Below, one piece after another: positions 11,320-22,166 of a stretch of 64,000 nt of DNA (positions within the stretch are counted from its first letter, which is position 1; each line of letters begins with the position of its first letter). The translations under genes and the position numbers were made by a program. The notes under the pieces were generated by a model. It saw nothing but the letters and a program-made list of their open reading frames with translations. It did not search any database and was not told the DNA's origin. Source of the stretch: Azolla caroliniana (Eukaryota > Polypodiophyta); the NCBI GenBank assembly GCA_043228905.1, contig JBHGNT010000013.1, forward strand, positions 19,096,001-19,160,000, in the 5' to 3' direction.

Positions 11320-12223
11320 GGGGAGGAGAGGGGGCCTCTGTACTTGATAGCAGTAATGCCATGTTTTTATGTTATCCAATTTTTGTACAATATTGTAACT
11401 GGAAAGATAAAAAAATAAACATTTTCATCGTCGGGCGTATTGAATCTCCATTATCCTCCCAGTAATGTAGCTTGATGCGGACCGGGAATTCAAAGGATCT
11501 ATAACAAAATTTCTCGCCCTTAGTTTATGCATGCAATAGTCAGATAAGAGCGAAAAATCTTGGAAATTTAATTATCGCATTGACCTCAAAAGTACTTCAA
11601 ACTCTGGCAACCTCAATCTAGCATAAACCAGATGCAAAATTATGCATCCAAGTAGAGGTTAAAAATCCAACATTAAAAAAGCTTACCACTTCGATGACAT
11701 TAAAAAGGTTGCCTCTTTCAATCAGAATGACGACTTCAAAGGATTACACGAGGAAGCGAAGATTATAATGTTTTAGGGAAGTGTTAAATAATCAACGTTA
11801 TATACCCCATAAAGAGAGAAACAAATGAGTTGGACCGACCCTCCAATCGGTTATCTCTTTAGGTAATGCTCTAGAAGATTTGTTTCCAAAGAGGTCGGGG
11901 AGTATCGTTCCTAATGTATCATCAAACTCATTCATTCACTGTGTATCAAACCCATTCATTCACTGTTCCTAATGCATCAAACCCATTCATTCACTGTTCC
12001 TAATGTATCAAACCCATTTATTCACTTGACGAAAGCTTTACTACATATTAGAACCCAGCCATGTAATATGAGGTTTCTTTCAAGTAATGTAAGTGTTATG
12101 AAACAAAAGAAGCAACTGAAATTTCTGAAACATACTTAGTAACTACCGTTCAAAATAACATGGACGACGCATTTTCTACGTATCGATAGCAGCACGACGT
12201 AACGAATGTGAGAGAGGGGAAAA
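11320..12223. other. 3' flank of the PDZ-TPR gene; short 31-bp direct repeats
   Basis: A probable polyadenylation region lies at about 11390-11420 (aaagataaaaaaataaac). At about 11914-12026 a unit of the form catcaaacccattcattcac plus tgttcctaatg recurs three to four times. No gene is seen. Confidence 0.6.
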
Positions 12224-12248
12224 TGCGGTGAGCGTGGATCGAACACGC

Positions 12249-12291
<43 letters not shown>

Positions 12292-12296
12292 CCCGC
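12224..12296 (-). tRNA. tRNA-Phe (GAA)
   Basis: The minus strand reads GCGGGGATAGCTCAGTTGGG at the 5' end. The anticodon loop ACTGAAGAT has anticodon GAA, and the T-arm is GTTCGATCC. The G5-A68 mismatch in the acceptor stem (GCGGGGA with TCACCGC) is the known form of plant cytosolic tRNA-Phe. The discriminator is A (12224), no CCA is encoded and there is no intron. It looks functional. Confidence 0.96.
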
Positions 12297-14854
12297 TTGA
12301 TATTCATAGTTGAATATAAAATTGTATTTGTCTACATATTAAAAGGAAGATGAAATCTTATGTGTAGTACGTTACGGGGGAAGTAGATTGCTGGCAAAAA
12401 TGATTTTACCATAATATCACTTCACTATCAATCACACTTGAGATTGCTCCTTCCACATTTTGTATTGCCATCATTGTACACATTGGTTAATTCCTAAATT
12501 GAACCACAAAGAAGAGGGAATGCAAATAATCATCACCAAATATGATCATATCCAAGATCTACAACATGAAACCCACCTTGCACAATATAAAATGCCATAA
12601 CCTTCATGCATGACACTAAAATAGCATTTTACACAACCAATCCAAGCTTCTTCATACAAATGAACTTGGGCTTGTGGCTTCCTTTTGATAGATTTTTAGG
12701 ATAGGAGTGCATCTTTGCACTCCTATCCTTGCATTATATCCATAATTTCCAATGATTGTCGTTGCAATAATTCATTATCTAATGTCTATAATTCATACTT
12801 GTCACGGAAGATATGTTTATGACAACCCAACAATACAAGAAAATTAAATTGGTATTGCAAATGGAGATTTCCAAAATATTGGTAATGCTAACCAACCATA
12901 TGATTTAATTGATATCTATATTGAATCAATATCTCAATGAAACTAACCCAAGTCATGTTTAGGTTCCACCACCCTTTCTTTCATAATGTAAACTTAAGTG
13001 CAAGAGCCAATTGATCAAGTTATTTCATTGTCCATGGTAGCAATGAAAAGAAAATGACAAGTTTGAAATCAAGGAAATCATTATTTCCTGTACCACTTTG
13101 AACTAGGAACAAAACACTCAACCCTATGATTTTCAGTGTACAAAATTTATATAGATATCCAAGTCAAACTTTGAGAAAGAGACATCATCACTAATAGTAA
13201 TAACATAACCTAGGGGCCAAGCATGTTTGACCATGGTATCAAAGTTTTTTTCATTGCATTGTACAAGCACAAGCATGACCATGTTAATGTGCGGCCCTAA
13301 TGGAAAAGGAAAACAAAAGAGGCAATTTTAGATAGAAGTTTAATGAAACCAACTTTCATTGAATCAATCATCTTACCAAAACTCCAAACTTCTTGATATA
13401 ACACCCCAACAGAATATTTGAGTTCCTCAACAAAAGCCTTAAACCGAATCTATGTTTTTATCATGAGAAAAACGTGAGAGCATACATATCACCTCATTTT
13501 CATTTATATCTTCTTCCAAAGTTATCACAACCTAATGTCCAACCATCTTATGGATTGATATAAATAACATTAATTGTGACTATCTTGGTTTATTGTCATG
13601 CAAGACTTCAAGACATAGAAGATGTGTGTAATGTTGAGTACATTTATCAATAATTACTTGTGGATCAATGATTAAATAAGCATTCACCTCAAAGAGGACC
13701 ACATCCAATCTAGCAAATAGGTATGTAACATATGGAAGAATTAACGGGACCGATAGCTAAGATCATTTTAGCTCCTTATGGTTCCATACAACATTGTTTT
13801 TCGTTGTGGCACTTCTATTGGGGTAGTGATGGTGGGTTGTTAAGGGAACAGAGACACTTCTACTCCTTTAATGTTTTTGTGGCACACACAAGATCCTTGA
13901 AACATTCATTATTTAATAGAAAAATACTCATATGTACTCATGAATGCCCATCGATCACATGTATTATATGTTGATTGAAAAAAGAGATTGGTTTAGATTA
14001 CATGACACTTCACCCCATGTGTATGATGATGGACACTTGTTGGAAATAAGATGCCAATCTCATATTCCATTTAGTGAGAGAGTGGTTCTTTGGGGGGCAA
14101 TAATGAAGTGAGCCTACAAGTTGTGGGGTTCAAACCTTGTTGGGTGTGTAAACAAATCCTCAACATGTTTGACATGGTCATGGTTAAGGGAACTTCCTCT
14201 TGAGTCTTTCCATGTGGTGGTGGTCCACTTGAGGAAAAGAAAGCCCAAAGGTGATCAATCGATCGATTATGTGTCTTATATTCACAAGCTATCGTTTAGA
14301 AATGATGGTCTAGTGATAAAGCAAGTGTTATTTTATGTCTTCATGTCTATGCTCCGATGGTTGGCTGGCTAGCTGGGGAGGTTCATGTTCTGCTTGGGGA
14401 GTGATCTTGACTCGAAGATGAGACGTCTGAAGAGCGATGGATCCCCATTATTTGCGGGTAAGTTGAAACGAGGTAAGCAATAGGAATCAACAATGGTTCG
14501 GTTTCGACTTAACCGGATTGGACTTGTACTAAACCAACTTACAAGTTTGGCCAAGCTGATTAAGCCTTGACCGGTTTGGCCCAAATTGGTTCGGTTCAGC
14601 TTGACCCATCCCAAAACTGTTGCCGATTCCTTGTAAGCAAAAAGAGAAAAGCCCTAGAGACGCGATGGAGACGAGGGCGGTGGCAGACGGACAAAAAACA
14701 CGATGTTGGGCGCCTGGCCGGATGGGAAACCATGGCCCCCAAATTGAAAACAAAACTATGACTTTATTTTTGACTTTAATCAAGCAATTAAGCTGCTGCT
14801 ACTATTCCTCAGGATTTACAGAGTCACAAAGAAAGACATGCCATTTGGCCCCTT

Positions 14855-14856
<2 letters not shown>
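12297..14856. other. Intergenic, no gene recognised
   Basis: AT-rich spacer. A perfect 13-bp inverted repeat with a 4-base loop lies at 12699-12728 (ggataggagtgca / tgcactcctatcc). It is too short for a miRNA precursor and no flanking element is seen. Short open frames at 13732-13974 and 14121-14372 have no recognisable motif. At about 14500-14600 the words ttggtt, ccggtt and cggttc recur without forming a regular repeat. Confidence 0.6.

Positions 14857-14892
<36 letters not shown>
14857..14892. repeat. (CA)n in the CNR6-type 5' UTR
   Basis: About 17 CA units end nine bases before the ATG at 14901, so the run is almost certainly transcribed as part of the 5' UTR. Confidence 0.85.
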
Positions 14893-14894
<2 letters not shown>

Positions 14895-14900
14895 TAAGCC

Positions 14901-17900
14901 ATGGCCGACGACGGCCATCCTTCTCGCTACGTCAAGCTCGGCAAGGAGCAGGAAGTTCTGCAGGAGGAGATCACCCCGGGAGAGCTCAACCAGCCTGTTG
15001 CCGTCTCCGAGGTCGCATACTTCTGATTTTTGTTTTGATTCCCCTAACATTGTTTTGATCCTCTCTGCGTACGAAATATATGTTTCTGGGGTTCTGTTGC
15101 CTAGATTCTGGTTTAGGAAATGAATAGATCCTTCTCATTGAAAGCTTGGATGCACGAAATGCTTAGATCTGATCTAGAAAAGAAACATGTTTTACCTTTT
15201 GTAGTTACGATCTACTCTACAACGTTGTCGGACGTGATCTGGATTACTCTTTCCTCAAAGAACGTACTCAGAAAAAGTAGCAGACCACTTTATGCATTGA
15301 GGTTATCAGCGAGGATGCATTTGTGCCCTAGACTTTTCATTTCTTTCAATCCTACAGTACATTGAATCATCGTTTTTGGTGAAATTTTTCTCTACATGCA
15401 TTCAGATGAGACAACAAAACTCCCGCCCTGATGTTAAAAATCCTGTATTGAGGAACTAATCTAGGACCACAATTGAAAGAGCATATACACATATTTTCAA
15501 AGTTAGGATTCGATACTTAAAAGGCATGATGTAGTTCATATAAGATGGAATTTTCAGGAAATTCATCTTGATTGACTGCAGATGTATATTGGGCAGCTTA
15601 AGAAATGATGTCCATTCAGACGAATTTGTTACATACTGAATATTTGATGAATTTGGAAGTCACATAGTCATATCGTAGGCTTTAGCCATCCGTAGGAAAG
15701 AAATACTTGTGCATATAAAAAAGTCATTGTTTCTCCTAGATTATCACCTGTGTTCTGATCAAAAGGTGGCATCATGGTCTACGGCGGTGCATTATACCAA
15801 CTATTAAGTTTTTGCTCTACAGCGCAATTTGTAAATAGCCTTGATTTGTAACCATTCTTTAATATGCACCTGAGGAGAAAGATGTCATTTCTAGGTTATC
15901 ATTTTAACCCCTATATCTTTATTATAAATTGTACGAAGACATTCATACATGGATTGAGGAGGATCTGAACTGATTTTTGGTTTATATAATTAATACCTCT
16001 GCATACGCTTATTTTTGTGATTTTTCAGTTACGTTTGGAGATTTCAGTAACATATATGTTTTACTATGTTTTTCAGCTTGTTGTACATCAATGCAGAGAA
16101 TGTGGTCAGCCGCTTCCAGAAAGTTATTCTCCACCTGCGAATGAACCTTGGACAACGGGCATATGTGGTTGCACAGAGGACTCCGATTCTTGTACGTAAA
16201 GAAAATTTCATTGGTTTCTGTGGTACTGTTTCATTTTAGTTAACACTGAATGTGTTGATTTCATTCCTTCATCTTCCTCATAGAGCATTTTGGCTTGTAT
16301 AAGAAACATGCCCATGTAATGAAAGAAAGATACATGATAAGGCAGTGTAAGGATGATTACATTTATTGGAGTAAACAAGACCTTAAAATTAATGCTTTTG
16401 TACTGATTGTGTTTCTCTTTTATGTTTTAAATTTGTCTTCTTCATGATTTGTTTCTTCAACCTCTGTAAACCTAACTGCAGCAGTCTATTCTGCAATACT
16501 AGCATATATGGAAGAAGAAATAGAAACAGAGTAAGAGTATTATGGGAGAGGGGTGATATCGTTTTCAGCACATTTTCATTATTTTCAATATGCACTTGTA
16601 AACTCTTAGAAGGGCATAAAACTCCATTATCATACTTCAGGTTTCCAGAAGCATTACGGAGTATGGAAATTTCTTTCGCATGTTTTCCATTTCATTCCAT
16701 GAGCTTGCCAAAACACTGTGTGTAGCAAAGTTGCAACATGCATGCATTGAATACTATTGCTCTAATAAACTATCTTGGCATTGTGCTAAGGTGGCATATG
16801 TTCTCAATTTCATTGCATTGGGATGTGCCAACTTTCATTCTCCTACTTAGACACAATGTGATGCCAAGGTGTGCCAACCTCAAGTAATTTGAAACATGAG
16901 GGGGTGCAACCAGTTCTCCTCTGAAGATATCTTGTTGATTGGAGGCTTTTATATCTTGTTGACTACTGGACGCTCTATTTGTGTCTACACATGGATGCAG
17001 AGGAGTGTATACCCATATGACTTCAGTATGCATGAGGGTGGGGGTGATCATGGTGTTCAATAATCATATTGTGGTATGAGGTTCCTAAAAGTGTGCATAA
17101 TGTTCTATTGTGGCTAGATGCATATCATCAATTGAGTAGATCTTTGGTGGCTTGGATCATAGATAAGCACTCAATAGTGTTCATAAATAGTACTCCTAGA
17201 TAGACATGAAAATACACTACTTTAACATAGCCTCTTGCTAGGGTCATGATAATTTGTCGTTGCAGATGTGTGGAAGATCATGGCCTCGGTCTTTTCTAGG
17301 TTGACTGTGAATCCTTGTCGATAAAAACCGTCTAGAGCATTGAGATGAAGTTGTAGACTTGCATGAGATTCAAAGACCAAGATTATGTCATCAGTATAAA
17401 GAAGAATGAGGATGGGTATACCTGATATATCCATTTCTGATGCAGTCCACCACCTCGTCAACCTAGATTTTGAAGAGGGTGGGGCGTCCTTGCTTCACAC
17501 CAATGGTGCTTGTGATGATAGTATCTGCTTCTGTCACAATGACATTTCAAAAGAAAATTTATAAAGGGGACAGTCCCCTATGAGTCAGGTTTTCAGCAAA
17601 GAAAAGTAGATATGAAGACTAACTTGATTCAATGACCAAGATTATGCAATCAGCATATAGAAGAATGTGGATGGTGTATCTAAGATTCTAACAACTCTCT
17701 TACTGCTTTCCACATGTGATGTAGTCCACACCTCATCAATGTAGAGTTCAGACAGCGTGGGGAAGAGTGGGCATCCTTGCTTTGCCCAAAGGGTGCTTGT
17801 GATAAGGGTATTTGCCGTCGTCGCTATTTTTCCATTCCAATAGTAATTTTTCTGATGGGCAAAGAACTCACATCCCCTGCCAATCAGGTTTTCAGCAAAG

Positions 17901-19530
17901 AAAATTAGCATTTGAAGGCAAACCAGCATTACAGGAAAAAGAAGATTCAATTGAATTCCTGCTGGCTTATGGAAAGCAGACTAATGCATATAAAGTAAAA
18001 GATGCCACAATTCTCAGTATTAGTCTATTTAAGGAGCTGTTTCTACTGTGAAAATTTGTCGAGCACAGGAGAAATGGTGACTGGAATAATGAAAACCAAC
18101 TACTGTGCAACATTTTGAACTTTTGGTCTGGGGGACACTGTTTTTTAAGAACGGGAACTGCAGAAATGCAGAATAGAGACTTTATTGCTGGGCTTGTTGA
18201 ATTGGTTTTGGGACATTGCAAAACTTTCCTAGCTGGTTAGGACTTTTATTCTTTTGCTCTTTTGTTGGTTTTCCAGTCATTATATGTACTTTTTGGTCTG
18301 GTAGAACTCCTTGGGTATTTTTGTAAAAGAGGCGTGGGCCTGGATGGTGTTTAGGGGCCTACTATTCCAGATCATCCAACAGGCAAAGTTCTTTCATAAA
18401 TTTTAAAATATTTAAATTTCTTTTTATAGATGATTTTATTAGTATATCCACATTATTGTTCGAACTGATGAAGGTAATACTTTGAGGAATTAATCCTAGC
18501 CACACATTAGGTTAATCTCTCAGCAAGCTGGAATGGCCATAGCCTTCTCAAATGTCACACATATTGCAATTAGTACTAGGAGCATGAATAGATTGTTAGG
18601 AAGAATAGAGTATGGACAAACAAGGTTGGTTTATGGACAAACTCGTTAGGTTTTGAAAACTTGGAAATGAGCAAAATTCACCAAACAAGGTTGGTTTATG
18701 GGGCAACAAAATGGGGGAAGTTTCTCTGCCTGGAAAACATGTCTGGATATGGAGCAAGTTAAAACAAAATGCTCATGTGGCTCCACCATAATCATGTTAC
18801 ATAATCTATTCTTTATATTCAAACTTGTTGAGGGGCTTGATTTTCTGTAATTTCTAAAAGGGTCATTTATAGGATTGTTATAGTTTCTGAGTCAGTATGA
18901 AAATGCACTGAACATTTTATACTCTTTCTTTTTCCAGGTTGGCTAGGTCTGTTCTGCCCCTGCGTGCTATTTGGGAGGAACGTAGAAAAGCTGAAAGACA
19001 TACCTTGGACTACTCCGTGCACATGCCATGCTGTCTTTGTAGAAGGTGGCCTAGCAGTGGCAGCAGCCACTTTAGCCTTTCATGGAGTAGATCCTCATTC
19101 AGCTTTCCTGATAGGAGAGGGTCTGCTATTTACCTGGTGGATGTGTGGCATATACACAGGGCTCTTCAGGCAAGAGTTGCAAAAGAAGTATCATTTGCAG
19201 GTACATTAAAATGCTCTCTACTAGTTTGAACTGTATTTTCATACTTGAAGTAAGTAAAAACTTGAATCCATTCTATAACATATTCTAAGAGGTTTTTTTC
19301 GGCTGCAGGATTCACCGTGCGATCCTTGTTTAGTGCATTGCTGCATGCATTGGTGTGCAATATGTCAAGAACACCGTGAAATGCAGGGAAGACTCTCTGA
19401 TGATGTGGTGGTTCCCATGACTATCATAAACCCACCTTTACCACAAGAAATGCATGTGCCTAGTGGACCAAACCCTGAGCTTGTGAATGGCAAGGATGAA
19501 GGGACTAGTGTGCAATTACAAGCTCTATGA
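14901..19530 (+). CDS. CNR6: PLAC8 cysteine-rich membrane protein, cell number regulator 6 type (4 exons)
   Basis: Exons: 14901-15011, 16077-16191, 18938-19200, 19309-19530. The 711 nt give 236 codons plus a stop with consistent phases. The start MADDGHPSRYVKLGKEQE and EEITPGELNQPVAV are typical of the CNR6 subgroup. The PLAC8 domain spans about 40-185: HQCRECGQPLPESY, EPWTTGICGC, the signature FCPCVLFGRNVE, two hydrophobic stretches (GGLAVAAATLAFHGV and LIGEGLLFTWWMCGIYTGLF), then PCDPCLVHCCMHWCAICQEH. PLAC8 proteins sit in the plasma membrane; relatives affect cell number, organ size or metal/calcium transport, and the role of this one is not known from sequence. The donor of intron 1 (gag|gtcgca) is weaker than usual. 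Intron 2 (16192-18937) holds antisense LINE fragments. No coding damage is visible. Confidence 0.92.
15012..16076 (+). other. Intron 1 of the CNR6-type gene
   Basis: Ordinary AT-rich plant intron ending in a T-rich tract and CAG at 16076. No element is recognised within it. Confidence 0.8.
17222..17920 (-). pseudogene. Two antisense LINE reverse transcriptase fragments in intron 2
   Basis: The minus strand at 17222-17461 codes for ILLYTDDIILVFESHASLQLHLNALDGF and VNLEKTEAMIF, the catalytic YTDD box and following helix of a non-LTR reverse transcriptase. The minus strand at 17642-17950 codes for AKQGCPLFPTLSELYIDEV, the preceding RT block. Segments recur between the halves: accaagattatg.catcag and gtcaggttttcagcaaagaaaa occur in both, so these are two overlapping same-direction copies and not one piece. 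The domain style (QGCPLSPTLF.LYIDEL, LLYTDDI) differs from the L1-type element at 25.9 kb. Confidence 0.75.
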
Positions 19531-20272
19531 GTTAACAGAGTTATCTTGCAGATTCTTTGATAAATGTCAAACAGCTACTTGACTAAGAATTTTTATGGTG
19601 CCAAAAGAATGTAGTGTTGCTACTGACTGCTCTACAGTAGCTCGTCATATTCTTTTTTTTCCCTTTTTTTTGAAGCTTACATGTGTTTTTTACACCATGC
19701 AAAGGGCAGGTCGTTAGATCTTTAATATAAATTGAGATTTCATCAATTTTAACGTGTGCTTCTGTGTGGCAAGCATAAACATTAAGTTTTCAAGATTCTT
19801 TGTAAGATTTAAAAGCTGCGCACTACGTAAGAATTTAGCTTATATGACAGTTTATATTCTCTTATGATCTTGTGGTTAGCATCCACAATAGAAGCTGGCT
19901 GTGGATTAGCATACGCAATGTTTAGCTAATCTGACAGTTAATATTCTTTTATGATCTTGTGCAAAGAATCAATGATATAAGAGCTAGTTAAGCTATAGAT
20001 GCTTTTTAAGCTTTAAAAGCTACAGACAAACATTGGTGCATTAGTAAGATTCTGCTAAATTCACAATGAGTTGCAAAATAACTTGGATTGTGATATGAGA
20101 AATTTACATTAATTAAAGGTCAAATGTTACCTTTATATCGTGGTGTGCTTATAACTCCTAATGGATTCTCGAGTGATTTCTTAAAATCTCTGAAAAAATA
20201 ACCTTTTATTTGGGTGAGGCCTAGCGTATAAAGTTTTAATATGTAAGTTGAGATACAGTTCTTCACTGTACA
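19531..20272. other. 3' flank of the CNR6-type gene; local duplication
   Basis: 3' UTR and spacer. A 42-bp segment (ttagcttatatgacag...gatcttgtg, about 19836-19877) recurs in diverged form at about 19920-19962. No gene is seen. Confidence 0.6.
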
Positions 20273-20345
20273 GCCGGCCTAGCTCAGTTGGTAGAGCGCA
20301 AGGCTCTTAACCTTGTGGTCATGGGTTCGAGCCCCATGGCCGGCG
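20273..20345 (+). tRNA. tRNA-Lys (CUU)
   Basis: The cloverleaf reads GCCGGCC acceptor, TAGCTCAGTTGGTAGAGC D-arm, anticodon loop GCTCTTAAC (CTT), T-arm GTTCGAGCC and GGCCGGC acceptor, all paired without mismatch. The discriminator is G at 20345. There is no intron and no encoded CCA. It looks intact and is of the plant cytosolic type. Confidence 0.96.
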
Positions 20346-21617
20346 GTGAAAGCCCTCTTAAATGAAACAGAGGTTCACCTTAATTTGTGAGCACAGTTAT
20401 AGATTCAATGTGATAACTTATTTGTGCCACTTTTTTAAAGTTGGAAAGTTATAATATTCATCAAATGAAAAAGATAGGCAGCTAAAATCTGGAAGCATGG
20501 TGGCTTAGCGTATGTACGCACATATAGGCAAATGTGGCACCACCAGAAAGGCCTAGGTCGTAGCATTTGTCCTTTAGCTTGCGTTCTGACTTAACTGCAA
20601 TGCTTCGTACAGTGTATAAAATAATGGATGAATATCAAACGTACAATGAACATCAACACTAAAAACTAAAACAAGAATTTCTCTTTATTTGAGCGTAGGA
20701 TCTCCTTGTTTTATATACATATATATATATAGAGGTTGGTAGGTCATTGGAAATACCTGCACTAAATATAGAGTCCTCTATTTTTAGGAGCCTAGGATCT
20801 CCTTGTTATCCGACTAGGCTATTGAGCCGATTGGATGTGAGGCAAGAGTCTCATCACATGCCATGGTTGGTTGCACTTAACACCCCAATTTGTGTAAAGT
20901 TCTATCTCTCTCACTCCGTAAAGTGTGAGAGATATGATAACACACTTAATGTGAGCTTGACGGTCATTCTCCAAATATAATTGATCTACCCTTCAAAATA
21001 TAGGCAAGCACCTTCTTCTTTCTGTAACCCTCCCTGCCATTCCTTGAAGAAATATGTTTTAGTCTCCACAAAACAAACCCAAGGAAAAGTGCCTATACAA
21101 TGGCGGTGCATGTGAACAATATACGTTTCGAAACATCCTACTTTACTCTAATCTTGTTGATGTAACTCTCATCATATATGTAAGGACAAACGCATTCTGG
21201 CACATGTGAAAATACATTTTCCAAGATATCCGATACAACACTACATCGATCATGTCACTGTTGACAGATATGGCTGGTAGCATCATAATGAGTACTACGG
21301 CAAAGACATTTCATTAAAGTGTAATCCATTTTCAATCCAAATACATCTTCTGAGACAAAACGAAAATCTAATGGTAATAGTACCCTTGCTACCTTCTATA
21401 CCGGGCGGGATCCCATCGTACGTACACAGTCTCATATGTGGTATCAGCATGTCTGTCCAGTGGATTTCTCAGGTCTAAGCCTCACACATATTTCAGTCAT
21501 GATTCCTCTGTTATACTACCAAGGGCACCATGCAGATACGTATGTATATGTAAACTCTGCCAATATCTGGACATACAATCATACACTCGGAACGAGATTA
21601 GGAAATATTATAGTCAC
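20346..21617. other. Intergenic, no gene recognised
   Basis: AT-rich spacer between the tRNA and the 3' end of the bHLH gene, with a short (AT)n at about 20715-20735. Open frames here are short and without motifs. Confidence 0.6.
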
Positions 21618-22166
21618 CATCAAGACTAGGGGCCTTGAAACTATAGTTGTTATTGTATAACATAACATTTAGCACATCACAAGCTCTTTGTCCCTACTAT
21701 TGTCTCTTTCTGTCAAAAGCTTTTTCCAAGTTTTGGTTTGTTTGCTTCCAAAAATATCAAAAGTGCAGGAAAGAGCTACAACACATTTTCTACAGGTAGT
21801 GCAAGACATTTTGGCGCTTTGTATATATACATGTACATATAGATAGATATGTTAACAGGTACAGACACCTCTGGAGAGTGCAGAAATGAGCATCAAGACT
21901 AGGGGCCTTGAAACTATAGTTGTTATTGTATAACATAACATTTAGCACAACATCACACGCTCTTTGTCCCTACTATTGTCTCTTTCTGTCAAAAGCTTTT
22001 TCCAAGTTTAGGTTTGTTTGCTTCCAAAAATATCAAAAGTGCAGGAAAGAGCCGCAACACATTTTCTACAGGTAGTGCAAGACATTTTGGCGCTTTGTAT
22101 ATATACATGTACATGTAGATAGATATGTTAACAGGTACAGACACCTCTGGAGAGTGCAGAAATGAG
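21618..22166. repeat. Tandem 273/276-bp duplication over the bHLH 3' end
   Basis: Copy 1 (21618-21890) and copy 2 (21891-22166) are nearly identical. By eye they differ by an AAC indel near 21933 and a few substitutions (acacgctc / acaagctc, gccgc / gctac). Copy 2 contains the stop and last 12 or so codons of the bHLH gene (stop at 22128-22130) plus its 3' UTR. Copy 1 repeats that stop region (about 21853) and the 3' UTR further downstream. Confidence 0.92.

Noticed and set aside
12699-12728. Perfect 13-bp hairpin as miRNA precursor or terminator
   Set aside because: The stem is too short for a plant miRNA precursor and no gene or small element frames it.
14121-14372. Small protein gene between tRNA-Phe and the CNR6-type gene
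   Set aside because: No recognisable motif, no codon pattern unlike the spacer around it, and no partner exon found.
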